From: Psychromarinibacter sediminicola
Lineage (GTDB): Bacteria; Pseudomonadota; Alphaproteobacteria; Rhodobacterales; Rhodobacteraceae
Direction: 5' to 3'
DNA: 49,136 nucleotides
Assembly (NCBI RefSeq): GCF_029168335.1
Contig: NZ_JARGYC010000034.1
Location: forward strand, 1-49,136
Shown here: one piece after another, positions 24,249 through 31,357 of the stretch
Numbering within the stretch: position 1 is the first letter of the stretch
Layout: every line of letters begins with the position of its first letter
The notes under the pieces: generated by a model
Database searches by the model: none
What the model saw: only the letters and a program-made list of their open reading frames with translations
What the model was told of the DNA's origin: nothing
Translations under genes and position numbers: made by a program

Positions 24249-24485
24249 ATGGAAGGCGATATCGCACAAATGGGCGCTTTCATCGGCGCGGGCCTGGCCT
24301 CGGTCGGCATGGGCGGCGCCGCCGTCGGTGTGGGCAACGTGGTCGGCAACTTCCTGTCGGGCGCCCTGCGCAACCCGTCGGCCGCCGGCGGCCAGACCGC
24401 GACGATGTTCATCGGTATCGCGTTCGCCGAAGCGCTGGGGATCTTCTCGTTCCTCGTCGCGCTGCTGTTGATGTTCGCCGTCTGA
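24249..24485 (+). CDS. atpE: F0 ATP synthase subunit c
   Basis: 78 residues forming the helical hairpin of the rotor ring. Helix 1 has the Gly-rich [18 protein letters not shown], the polar loop is ALRNPSA (Arg41), and the proton-carrying Glu61 is in [13 protein letters not shown]. The residues around it match proton-driven, not sodium-driven, rings: there is no Gln/Ser/Thr Na+ set that I can see. GGAGA precedes the ATG by nine bases. The 59-base gap from atpB contains a hairpin. Confidence 0.97.
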   Translation: MEGDIAQMGAFIGAGLASVGMGGAAVGVGNVVGNFLSGALRNPSAAGGQTATMFIGIAFAEALGIFSFLVALLLMFAV

Positions 24486-24561
24486 GACGTCTCTGAACTC
24501 CTTACGCGCGGACGGGGGCAACAGCGCCCGTCCGTGACTTACGAGGTGTCAGGAGAACGAC

Positions 24562-25149
24562 ATGGCAGAACACACGACAGAAGCCGCCGAGGCGGCGACC
24601 CACGCGGCCGAGGGCGAGCACGGCGTCGAAGCCGCGGCGCATGGCGGCGGCGAAGCTGTCGGCATGCCGCAGCTCGACTTCTCCAGCTGGCCGAACCAGA
24701 TCTTCTGGCTGGTCATCGCGCTGGTGGCCATCTACCTGATCCTCAGCCGGATCGCGCTGCCCCGCATCGCGGCGGTGCTGGCGGAAAGGGCGGGGACCGT
24801 CACCAACGACATCGCGGCGGCGGAAGAGCTGAAGCTCAAGGCGCAGGAGGCCGAAGAGGCCTATAACAAGGCGCTGGCCGACGCGCGGGCCGAGGCGAAC
24901 AAGATCATCGGCGAGGCGAAGGCCGAGATCCAGGCGGAGCTGGACGACGCCAACGCCAAGGCGGATGCCGAGATCGCGGCGAAGACCGCGGAATCGGAGA
25001 AGGCGATCGCCGAGATCCGCGAAAACGCGCTGCAATCGGTCGAGGAGGTGGCCAAGTCCACCGCGGCCGAGATCGTCGCGGCGCTGGGGCACGATGCGGA
25101 CAAGGCGGCCATCGACAAGGCCGTCGACGCGAACCTGAAGGGGGCCTGA
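24562..25149 (+). CDS. atpF': F0 ATP synthase subunit b'
   Basis: 195 residues. An Ala/Glu/His-rich leader of about 40 residues precedes the single membrane helix ([20 protein letters not shown], about 48-67) and a long Ala/Glu/Lys coiled coil. Having two different b subunits, b' first and b next, is typical of photosynthetic-type and alphaproteobacterial F0 operons; the pair forms the peripheral stalk. AGGAGA lies before the ATG. atpF begins three bases after its stop. Confidence 0.92.
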   Translation: MAEHTTEAAEAATHAAEGEHGVEAAAHGGGEAVGMPQLDFSSWPNQIFWLVIALVAIYLILSRIALPRIAAVLAERAGTVTNDIAAAEELKLKAQEAEEAYNKALADARAEANKIIGEAKAEIQAELDDANAKADAEIAAKTAESEKAIAEIRENALQSVEEVAKSTAAEIVAALGHDADKAAIDKAVDANLKGA

Positions 25150-25152
25150 GCC

Positions 25153-25710
25153 ATGCGGATGCTTACCCTGGCAGCGGCGCTGCTGACGGCCGGCCCGGCG
25201 CTGGCCGCCACCGGACCGTTCGTGTCGCTGTGGAACACGAACTTCGTGGTCCTCATCGCCTTCCTGATCTTCGTCGGCGCCCTGGTCTTCCTGGGCGTGC
25301 CGCGCATCCTGGGCAACATGCTGGACAAGCGGGCGGACGGCATCCGCTCGGAGCTGGACGAAGCCAAGGCGCTGCGCGAAGAGGCGCAGACGGTCCTGGC
25401 CTCCTACGAGCGCAAGCAGAAGGAGGTCGAGGAACAGTCGGCCCGCATCGTCGAGAACGCCAAGGAAGAGGCGCGCGCGGCGGGCGAGCAGGCCAAGAAG
25501 GACCTGGAGGTCTCGATGCAGCGCCGGATGGCGGCGGCGGAGGACCAGATCGCCTCGGCCCAGGCCAAGGCGGTGAAGGAGGTCCGGGACCAGGCCGTCA
25601 ACGTCGCCGTGGCCGCGGCCCGCGACGTGATCGCCAAGAAGATGACGGCGACCGATGCGAACAAGCTGATCGACGAGTCGATCTCGACCGTGGAGGCCAA
25701 GCTGCACTGA
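25153..25710 (+). CDS. atpF: F0 ATP synthase subunit b
   Basis: 185 residues: a signal-like hydrophobic start (MLTLAAALLTAGPALA), then LWNTNFVVLIAFLIFVGALVFLGVP membrane helix (about 27-50), then a coiled coil (LDEAKALREEAQTVLASYERKQKEVEEQ) and a C-terminal delta-binding part. Together with b' it links F0 and F1. It is the last gene of the operon; the F1 genes are not in the window, as usual in this class. Confidence 0.95.
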   Translation: MRMLTLAAALLTAGPALAATGPFVSLWNTNFVVLIAFLIFVGALVFLGVPRILGNMLDKRADGIRSELDEAKALREEAQTVLASYERKQKEVEEQSARIVENAKEEARAAGEQAKKDLEVSMQRRMAAAEDQIASAQAKAVKEVRDQAVNVAVAAARDVIAKKMTATDANKLIDESISTVEAKLH

Positions 25711-25738
25711 GCGGCGTCGGCCTGGCGGCACGGAATGA

Positions 25739-25768
25739 ACCCGGCCCTCGTGGCCGGGTTTTTCTTTG
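25739..25768 (+). terminator. Intrinsic terminator of the F0 operon
   Basis: CCCGGCC/GGCCGGG stem with a five-base loop, followed directly by TTTTTCTTT. It is 29 bases after atpF and is the clearest terminator in the window. Confidence 0.92.
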
Positions 25769-25789
25769 GCGCGGGGCCGCGGCGGGGGA

Positions 25790-25848
25790 GCGTCCGAGGT
25801 TGGACGCTAGGTTAACGTGCTGTTTTTTATGATGATAGCGGTAACTGT
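25790..25848 (+). repeat. Two-copy intergenic element, copy B
   Basis: Shares with copy A (2494-2552) the initial CGTCCGAGGTTGGAC, the spacing, and the end TTTATGAT-A/G-TAGCGGTAACTGT. In this copy the hairpin is extended to GCGTCC/GGACGC. No gene follows within 300 bases on this strand. Confidence 0.6.
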
Positions 25849-25911
25849 ACCCTTCGGACCACACTGTATGACACAGGGTTTTCCGTGGGACATTTCCACC
25901 TGCATCGCGCG

Positions 25912-26057
25912 GCGGAACGCCGTGCAGCGCCGCCCCGCCCCCACCGGGGCGGCGCTTCCGGCGAGGACGGTGCCAAGTGTCCGATCTACATGCTTATGTC
26001 TCCGACATCGCAAAGTTCGACCGCGCCCCGGCGGGCCGGCGCTGCACGGCGTTCCGC
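25912..26057. repeat. Long inverted repeat with 21-bp arms
   Basis: Arms at 25912-25932 and 26037-26057 are perfect 21-base complements (GCGGAACGCCGTGCAGCGCC plus G). The 104-base spacer begins with a second hairpin (CGCCCCG/CGGGGCG). No reading frame in the region looks coding. It resembles a non-autonomous mobile unit or a long RNA hairpin; nothing else is visible in 25849-26156. Confidence 0.6.
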
Positions 26058-26156
26058 TCGATAGGGGCCGCTACCTGGCAACGCCGAGGAAGTCGTGTCG
26101 TGTAGCGTGGCCTCGGACGGCGGCGCGGGAGGCCGGGGCGGAGGCGCCTCGGGCCA

Positions 26157-26188
26157 TGAAAAGGCCCGGCCCCCGAAAGGGGACCGGG
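26157..26188 (-). terminator. Terminator of the 49-residue gene
   Basis: On the minus strand CCCGGTCCCC pairs with GGGGGCCGGG around TTTC (one U-G pair) and is followed by CCTTTTCAT. It lies about 120 bases after the small gene at 26311-26460. Confidence 0.7.
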
Positions 26189-26310
26189 CGGTCGTGCTGA
26201 AAAGGTTTGGTGCTGAAATAAGGGGCTCCGGGGGGACGCCTGGGGGAGGGGAGGGACAGGGAGGAATGCGTCCCACCCGGAGCGGGGCGAGCCAGAGGAG
26301 GGAGGAGGCT

Positions 26311-26460
26311 CTAGATGCTCGCCCAATCGGTGAAGACCTGACCCGGGGCGGTGCGCCGGGGCTGCGTCCGGCGGGCGCGGCGCTCGGTGGCCGGGGAGGG
26401 GAGGCTTGCCGTCTGCTGCGTGCTGTGCGGGGCGGGGCGATGTGCGGTGCAGAAGGTCAT
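26311..26460 (-). CDS. 49-residue basic protein, unknown
   Basis: The ATG at 26460 opens a polar, Arg/Pro/Thr-rich chain that starts MTFCTAHRPAPHST, includes ERRARRTQPRRTAPG, and ends QVFTDWASI. From memory, short Rhodobacterales proteins ending in a similar TDWASI tail occur; I could not verify this. A terminator downstream on the same strand and a GAGCC/GGCTC hairpin after the stop support real expression. The ribosome binding site is weak (GAAAGA). No function can be given. It may be a small nucleic-acid-binding protein given its charge, which is only a guess. Confidence 0.5.
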   Translation of the reverse strand: MTFCTAHRPAPHSTQQTASLPSPATERRARRTQPRRTAPGQVFTDWASI

Positions 26461-26906
26461 GTTCGGGTCTTTCGGTTGCGGGTTGCGGGGTCGTGTTGCG
26501 GTTTCGCGTTTCGATTTCTCGTTTCGGGGCCGGCGTGTTGCCGATGACCCGATAAGGCCGGGACTGCCCAAGTCACGCAATGTCACCCCCCTGTCAGGCG
26601 ATGACCGGGGCCGTGTTATTCGATGACGGACCCCGCGGCGGCGCCGGAAATCCTTTCTTTTTCAGAGAGATGGCGGCTGTCGGGGGATCGCCGTGTGACG
26701 ATGGCCCCGATGCCGCAGCCTCTTGAAACGCAGGGGCGCCGGACAGGGCCTCGCCCCGGGGAAACGTCGGCGACCAGGGAGTCGGGGCGCCAAATCGGTC
26801 TCGGCGCGGAGGAGTCCGGCCGCGACTCGGCCCCATCGGAGCGGGGCGAGTCGCGCCGTTCGACTCGCAAAGGATCGCGTGCCCCCTCGGCGCGACCTCC
26901 GGCGCC
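26461..26906. other. Gene-free stretch upstream of the toxin-antitoxin pair
   Basis: No convincing gene on either strand. The left part (26461-26530) is a low-complexity run of TTTCG and TTGCG words, probably the leader of the minus-strand small gene. A strong hairpin GCGACTCG..CCCC/GGGGCGAGTCGC lies at 26822-26854. Long open frames here have no start context and biased composition. Confidence 0.5.
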
Positions 26907-26949
26907 TTGCCCCGGGATGCGTCTTGGCGTATATACCAATAGATATACG
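26907..26949 (+). promoter_or_regulatory. Promoter and operator of the toxin-antitoxin operon
   Basis: TTGCCC (26907-26912) and TATATA (26930-26935) are 17 bases apart. An inverted repeat CGTATAT/ATATACG (26928-26934 and 26943-26949) covers the -10 box, so an antitoxin bound there would block transcription, the usual autoregulation. Confidence 0.65.
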
Positions 26950-26962
26950 GAGAGGCCGCAAC

Positions 26963-27187
26963 ATGATCGAAACACGGATCCGGAAAGTCGGGAATTCCGC
27001 CGTCATGACCCTGACGACGGAAATGCTGACGATTCTCGATGCCAAGGAAGGCGATACGCTTTTCGTCGTGCGCGGCGACGACGGAAGCCTCAAACTCATG
27101 GCGCACGATCCGGCCGTGGCCGAGGCTCTGGCGGCCGCAGAGGTCGTGATGGACGAGAATCGCGACCTGCTTCAGGGCCTCGCGTGA
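26963..27187 (+). CDS. AbrB/MazE-type antitoxin
   Basis: 74 residues. The N-terminal swapped-hairpin DNA-binding fold shows IETRIRKVGNSAVMTLTTEMLTILDAKEGDTLFVV, the C-terminal part (DPAVAEALAAAEVVMDENRDLLQGLA) is a helix with the tail that would wrap the toxin. GGAGAG precedes the ATG. The toxin gene overlaps its stop codon by four bases (GTGA), the classic antitoxin-first order. It should bind the palindrome over its own promoter. Confidence 0.9.
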   Translation: MIETRIRKVGNSAVMTLTTEMLTILDAKEGDTLFVVRGDDGSLKLMAHDPAVAEALAAAEVVMDENRDLLQGLA

Positions 27188-27570
27188 CGGCCCATAATTG
27201 GGTTCCGCTCCCCGCCATCGTCGTCATCCATGACAGGCAGATCGCCCGCCACGGCGGTGCGCCCGGGCTGCGCGACATGTCCCTGCTGGAGATGGGGTGC
27301 GCCCGCGCCACGAATCGCGCCGCCTATGCGTCCGCCGGCCTTGCCGACATCGCGGCGGCCTATGCGTTCGGCATCGCCAAGGCCCACGCCTTCGTGGACG
27401 GCAACAAGCGCACGGCCTTCGTGACGGCGGTGACGTTCCTGCGCCTGAACGGGCAGTCCTTCCGCCCCGACCCGGTCGAGGGCGTCAGGATGATGGAGGA
27501 CCTGGCCTCGGGACAGATCGACGAGGCCGCCTTCGCGGACTGGCTGTCGGCGGGGCTGGCGCCGATCTGA
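27184..27570 (+). CDS. Doc-type Fic toxin
   Basis: 128 residues. The Fic core H-A-F-V-D-G-N-K-R-T-A-F is at residues 68-79; in phage P1 Doc such a site phosphorylates elongation factor Tu and blocks translation. DIAAAYAFGIAKAHAF and TAVTFLRLNGQSF are typical Doc helices. The first N of the P1 motif (N-A-N-K-R) is D here, as in many chromosomal Docs. It starts with GTG and is coupled to the antitoxin. A bidirectional terminator follows. Confidence 0.92.
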   Translation: MTAHNWVPLPAIVVIHDRQIARHGGAPGLRDMSLLEMGCARATNRAAYASAGLADIAAAYAFGIAKAHAFVDGNKRTAFVTAVTFLRLNGQSFRPDPVEGVRMMEDLASGQIDEAAFADWLSAGLAPI

Positions 27571-27613
27571 CCGCGACCGTCCCGCAGCGCACGGTCCCGA
27601 CACCCCGAATCGA

Positions 27614-27640
27614 AAAGGCCGGGCACCCGGCCCGGCCTTT
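27614..27640. terminator. Bidirectional terminator between doc and the OmpA-type gene
   Basis: AAAGGCCGGGC/GCCCGGCCTTT with a five-base loop; A and T tracts flank the stem, so it can end transcripts from both converging genes. Confidence 0.85.
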
Positions 27641-27660
27641 CCGTTCGCTTCCGAACCGCC

Positions 27661-28317
27661 TTAGTTGCTGTTCGGGATGATGGTGATGTCCACCCGGCGG
27701 TTCTTGGCCCGGCCTTCCGCCGTCAGGTTCGACGCGATCGGCGCGTCCTCGCCCTGGCCGTAGGCCTGGATGCGGCGCGACGGCACGCCGGCGCCGATCA
27801 GGACCGAGGCGACCGAGTTCGCGCGGCGCACCGAGAGGTCCTGGTTGTAGCTGGCCGAGCCGGTGTTGTCGGTGTGGCCGACGACCTGCACTGTCGAGGC
27901 GGGATAGCGCTGCAGGCTGTTGGCCAGCACCCGCAGGTCCGATTGCAGCGTCGGGTTCACCGCGGCGCTGTCGGTGGCGAACAGGATGTCCTGCGGCATC
28001 CGCACGACCAGCGAGGAGCCGTTGTTGATGATCTGGATGCGCCCGTTGTCGAAGTCGCGCTGCAACTCGGCCGCCTGCTTGTCGAGGTTGTAGCCGATGG
28101 CCGCGCCCGCGCCGGCGCCCAGGATGCCGCCGATCACGGCGCCCTTGCCCTTGTTGTCGCTGACCGCGGCGCCGGTGATCGCGCCCAGAAGGCCGCCCAG
28201 GGCGACGCCTTCCTTGGTCCGCTGGTTGGGGTCGTTCGTCTGCACGGCCGGGTCGGTACAGGCCGTCAGGGCCAGCAGCGCGGCGCTCGCGAGAAGAAGG
28301 GGAGTCTTGAGTGTCAT
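27661..28317 (-). CDS. OmpA-family lipoprotein with glycine zipper
   Basis: 218 residues. A lipoprotein signal ends in L-T-A-C (Cys20); residues 37-80 form a glycine-zipper region (GGLLGAITGAAVSDNKGKGAVIGGILGAGAGAAIGY); residues about 100-215 are an OmpA C-terminal domain with the peptidoglycan-binding VVGHTDNTGSASYNQDLSVRRANSVASVLI and NRRVDITI. It should sit in the outer membrane, anchored to peptidoglycan, like Pal/YiaD. It stands alone, facing the toxin gene. No defect seen. Confidence 0.92.
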   Translation of the reverse strand: MTLKTPLLLASAALLALTACTDPAVQTNDPNQRTKEGVALGGLLGAITGAAVSDNKGKGAVIGGILGAGAGAAIGYNLDKQAAELQRDFDNGRIQIINNGSSLVVRMPQDILFATDSAAVNPTLQSDLRVLANSLQRYPASTVQVVGHTDNTGSASYNQDLSVRRANSVASVLIGAGVPSRRIQAYGQGEDAPIASNLTAEGRAKNRRVDITIIPNSN

Positions 28318-28399
28318 GTAGGGACCGCCTTGGAAATTTTGGTCTGCTCTCGATCGGGCAGGATAGTGCCGAGTGCAAGCGCTTCCAAGGGAGGGCAGG

Positions 28400-29278
28400 T
28401 CAATTCGTCGGCAATTCTCCGCTCTCCGCGCCCTCCGCCCTTGCCGATTCCCAGGCCAGAAGCGCGCGTTTCACCGGCAGACCCCAGTGATAGCCGCCCA
28501 GGCCCCCCGACTTGCGCAGCGCGCGGTGGCAGGGAATCAGCCAGCTGATCGGGTTGCGCCCCACCGCCGTGCCCACGGCGCGCACCGCCCTGGGTTTGCC
28601 GATGGCCTCGGCGATCTCGGAATAGGTCGTCACCCGGCCCGAGGGGATCGACAGCAGCGCCTCCCACACCTTGATCTGGAACGGCGCCCCGATCAGGTAG
28701 AGCGGCGTCGGCTGGCCCGCGTTCTTCACGCCGAAGGCGTTCAGCACCCAGGGGCGCAGGCACATCGGATCCTCGACGAAGTCCGCCTTCGGCCAGCGGC
28801 CGAGCAGGTCCGCCATCGCCGCCTCCTCGCCGGTCTCGGCGGCAAAGCCGATCCCGCAGAGGCCCTTGTCGGTCCCCATGACGAGCGCCGGGCCGAACGG
28901 GCTCTCGAACCAGCCCCAGCGGATCGTCAGCCCTTCGCCGTGGCGGGCAAAATCGCCGGGGCTCATCGCCTCCCACCTGAGAAACAGGTCGTGCAGCCGG
29001 CCCGAGCCGCTGAGCCCCAGCTCGTGGCTCGCGGCCAGCGTGGTGAAGTTCGCACGCAGCATGGCGCGGGCGTGGTCCAGCGTCAGGTACTGCTGGTAGC
29101 GCTTGGGCGACACGCCGACCCAGCGGCTGAACAGGCGCTGGAAATGGGCGGGGCTCATGTGCATCTCGGCGGCCAGCGCGTCGAGCGACATCGGCTCGGG
29201 GTGCCCTGCGTCGATCAGGTCGATCGCGCGCCGCATCACGGCGAAGTGGTAGCTGGTCTCAACGGTCATATCGGTCAT
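28400..29278 (-). CDS. Ada-like regulator / O6-methylguanine-DNA methyltransferase
   Basis: 292 residues. An AraC-type helix-turn-helix (about 15-105; SLDALAAEMHMSPAHFQRLFSRWVGVSPKRYQQYL) precedes a methyltransferase domain with IPSGRVTTYSEIAEAIG and the active-site P-C-H-R in ISWLIPCHRALRKSGGLGGY. The N-terminal zinc/Cys methyl-phosphotriester domain of E. coli Ada is missing, so methyl-sensing must differ. It repairs alkylated guanine by suicide transfer to Cys. Start: AGAGGA eight bases before ATG 29278; ATG 29284 is an alternative. It is divergent from nth, another DNA repair gene. Confidence 0.92.
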   Translation of the reverse strand: MTDMTVETSYHFAVMRRAIDLIDAGHPEPMSLDALAAEMHMSPAHFQRLFSRWVGVSPKRYQQYLTLDHARAMLRANFTTLAASHELGLSGSGRLHDLFLRWEAMSPGDFARHGEGLTIRWGWFESPFGPALVMGTDKGLCGIGFAAETGEEAAMADLLGRWPKADFVEDPMCLRPWVLNAFGVKNAGQPTPLYLIGAPFQIKVWEALLSIPSGRVTTYSEIAEAIGKPRAVRAVGTAVGRNPISWLIPCHRALRKSGGLGGYHWGLPVKRALLAWESARAEGAESGELPTN

Positions 29279-29534
29279 GGTCATCGTCCTCTTGCCCGTA
29301 GAAATAGGCAAGAGGCGCGCGGCGCACGACCCGAATCCTGCGGCTTTTGGCGCCGGGCGCGGGGGTCGGGCCCGGGGCCGGTTCGCGCGCTGCCCGCTCA
29401 TGCGGCAGACCGCGGCGGACCGGGCGGTCCGGTGGCCCCGGCCCCGCCGCGGCCTTGGTATCCGGGCAACGGTCCGGGGGCCCCTGCCGGACTGTCGGCT
29501 TGCAGCCCGGGCCCTAAGCGTGCATTGCCCTACC

Positions 29535-30179
29535 ATGGCCAAACAGCTCGACTACAACACGCTGTGCGAGATCTTTCGCCGGTTTCACGAGCGGGAGCCG
29601 GAGCCGAAGGGCGAGCTGGCGCATGTGAACGCCTACACGCTTCTGGTGGCCGTCGCGCTGTCGGCGCAGGCGACCGATGCGGGCGTCAACCGCGCCACGG
29701 CAGAGCTGTTCAAGGTGGCCGACACGCCCGAGAAGATGCTGGAGCTGGGCGAGGCGGGCCTGATCGACCACATCAAGTCGATCGGCCTGTATCGCAACAA
29801 GGCGAAGAACGTCATCAAGCTGTCGCGGATCCTCGTCGAGGACTACGGCGGCGCGGTGCCGAGTTCGCGCGCGGCGCTGACCGCGCTGCCCGGCGTCGGG
29901 CGCAAGACGGCGAACGTGGTGCTGAACATGTGGTGGGGCTTTCCGGCGCAGGCCGTGGACACCCACATCTTCCGCGTCGCCAACCGCACCGGCATCGCGC
30001 CGGGCAAGGACGTGGCCGCCGTCGAGCGCGCCATCGAAGACAACGTGCCGGTGGATTACCAGCGCCACGCGCATCACTGGCTGATCCTGCACGGCCGTTA
30101 CATCTGCACCGCCCGCAAACCGAAATGCGGCGTGTGCCCCATCGAGGACCTTTGTCCCTACGAGGAGAAGACCACATGA
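29535..30179 (+). CDS. nth: Endonuclease III, DNA glycosylase/AP lyase
   Basis: 214 residues. It removes oxidised pyrimidines and cleaves the abasic site. The helix-hairpin-helix LPGVGRKTANVV carries the catalytic Lys, VDTHIFRVANR the catalytic Asp, and the 4Fe-4S cluster Cys are in C-T-A-R-K-P-K-C-G-V-C-P-I-E-D-L-C. LSAQATDAGVN is the wedge segment. The ATG start begins AKQLDYNTLCEIFRRF. It overlaps the following kinase gene by four bases (ATGA). Confidence 0.96.
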   Translation: MAKQLDYNTLCEIFRRFHEREPEPKGELAHVNAYTLLVAVALSAQATDAGVNRATAELFKVADTPEKMLELGEAGLIDHIKSIGLYRNKAKNVIKLSRILVEDYGGAVPSSRAALTALPGVGRKTANVVLNMWWGFPAQAVDTHIFRVANRTGIAPGKDVAAVERAIEDNVPVDYQRHAHHWLILHGRYICTARKPKCGVCPIEDLCPYEEKTT

Positions 30180-31171
30180 GCAAATCCTTCCAGATCGTCG
30201 GCATCGGCAACGCAATGGTGGACGTGCTGGCCTCGTCCAGCGACGCCTTCCTGGCCGAGAACGGCATCGAAAAGGGCATCATGCAGTTGATCGACATGAA
30301 CCGCGCGGTGGACCTGTATTCCCGCGTCGGCCCCGCCCGCGAGATCTCGGGCGGCTCGGCAGCGAACACCATCGCCGGCGCCGCGGCGCTGGGCGGGCGG
30401 ACGGCCTATGTCGGCAAGGTCAAGGACGACCAGTTGGGCGCGATCTTCGCCCACGACCTGCGCGCCCAGGGCGCCGTCTACGAAACGCCGCTGGCGCCGA
30501 AGGACCACGCGGCCGAGACCGGCCGCTGCATCGTGCTGGTCAGCGAGGACGGCGAGCGGTCGATGAACACCTATCTCGGCGTGACCGAGTTCCTGGAGCC
30601 CTCGGATATCGACGAGGCGCAGATGGCCCAGGCCGAGTGGATCTTCCTCGAGGGCTACCGCTTCGACGGGCCGGACAGCCACGAGGCCTTCGCCAAGGCG
30701 ATCGCCGCCTGCAAGGGCGCCGGCGGCAAGGTGTCGATCACGCTGTCGGATCCGTTCTGCATCGAGCGCCACCGCGCCGCCTTCGCGGCGATGCTGAAGG
30801 ACCATGTGGACCTGCTGTTCGCCAACCGCGCCGAGATGCTGTCGATGTACGAGACCGAGGATTTCGAGGCGGCGCTCGGCAAGGCGGCGGCCGAGATCGA
30901 GACGGTCGTCTGCACCGACAGCGAGAACGGCGCCTATATCCTGTCGGGCGGCCAGCGCTGGCACGTCCCGGCGGTGCCGACCGAGGTGGTCGACGCCACC
31001 GGCGCGGGCGACCTGTTCGCCGGCGCGTTTCTCTGGGGGCTGGCCGAGGGCCACGACCTGGAGACCTGCGGCCGCATGGGCTGTGTCGCCGCGTCGGAGG
31101 TCATCAGCCATATCGGCGCCCGGGCGGAGACCGACCTGAAGACGCTCTTCAAACAGCACGGCGTGATCTGA
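30176..31171 (+). CDS. PfkB-family sugar or nucleoside kinase
   Basis: 331 residues. The two PfkB signatures are present: GGSAANTIAGAAALGGRTAYVGKVKDDQLG near residue 60 and the catalytic EVVDATGAGDLFAGAFLWGL near residue 275 with the base Asp in DATGAGD. The form resembles the adenosine-kinase-like subgroup common in alphaproteobacteria; ribose or other sugars cannot be excluded. It is coupled to nth by a four-base overlap, which is an odd pairing of repair and salvage activity and may be chance. A pair of 3'-end elements follows. Confidence 0.9.
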   Translation: MSKSFQIVGIGNAMVDVLASSSDAFLAENGIEKGIMQLIDMNRAVDLYSRVGPAREISGGSAANTIAGAAALGGRTAYVGKVKDDQLGAIFAHDLRAQGAVYETPLAPKDHAAETGRCIVLVSEDGERSMNTYLGVTEFLEPSDIDEAQMAQAEWIFLEGYRFDGPDSHEAFAKAIAACKGAGGKVSITLSDPFCIERHRAAFAAMLKDHVDLLFANRAEMLSMYETEDFEAALGKAAAEIETVVCTDSENGAYILSGGQRWHVPAVPTEVVDATGAGDLFAGAFLWGLAEGHDLETCGRMGCVAASEVISHIGARAETDLKTLFKQHGVI

Positions 31172-31199
31172 AGGCGCGCCTGCGGCGCAATCTTTCTGG

Positions 31200-31330
31200 C
31201 ACTTCGTGCGGATTCTGGGGGGCCAGCCCCCCAGACCCCCCGGCGTATTTCGAACGAGAAGAAACAGGGGGTGTGTGTCCAGGTTTCTTCTGGCCGGAAA
31301 TACTCCGGGGGTTTGGGGGCTGGCCCCCAA
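31200..31330. repeat. Head-to-head pair of GCGTATTT-type elements (copies D and D')
   Basis: Copy D: hairpin CTGGGGGG/CCCCCCAG, ACCCCCC, then GCGTATTTCGAACGAGAAGA plus A (31243-31263). Copy D' (31284-31330) is inverted: TTTCTTCTGGCCGGAAATAC, then GGGGGTTTGGGGGC/GCCCCC hairpin. They face each other between the convergent pfkB-type gene and the dehydrogenase gene, so each gene ends in its own copy. Confidence 0.7.
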
Positions 31331-31357
31331 TCCGGACGGGCCGTGCGTGCGAGGCGG

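Noticed and set aside
26461-26960. Small RNA gene in the gap before the antitoxin
   Set aside because: A hairpin at 26822-26854 exists, but no promoter plus terminator pair frames it.
26623-27570. Long plus-strand frame reaching into the Doc gene
   Set aside because: Its end is simply the Doc toxin frame; the upstream part is Arg/Ser/Pro-rich noise before the antitoxin, and antitoxin and toxin have their own starts.
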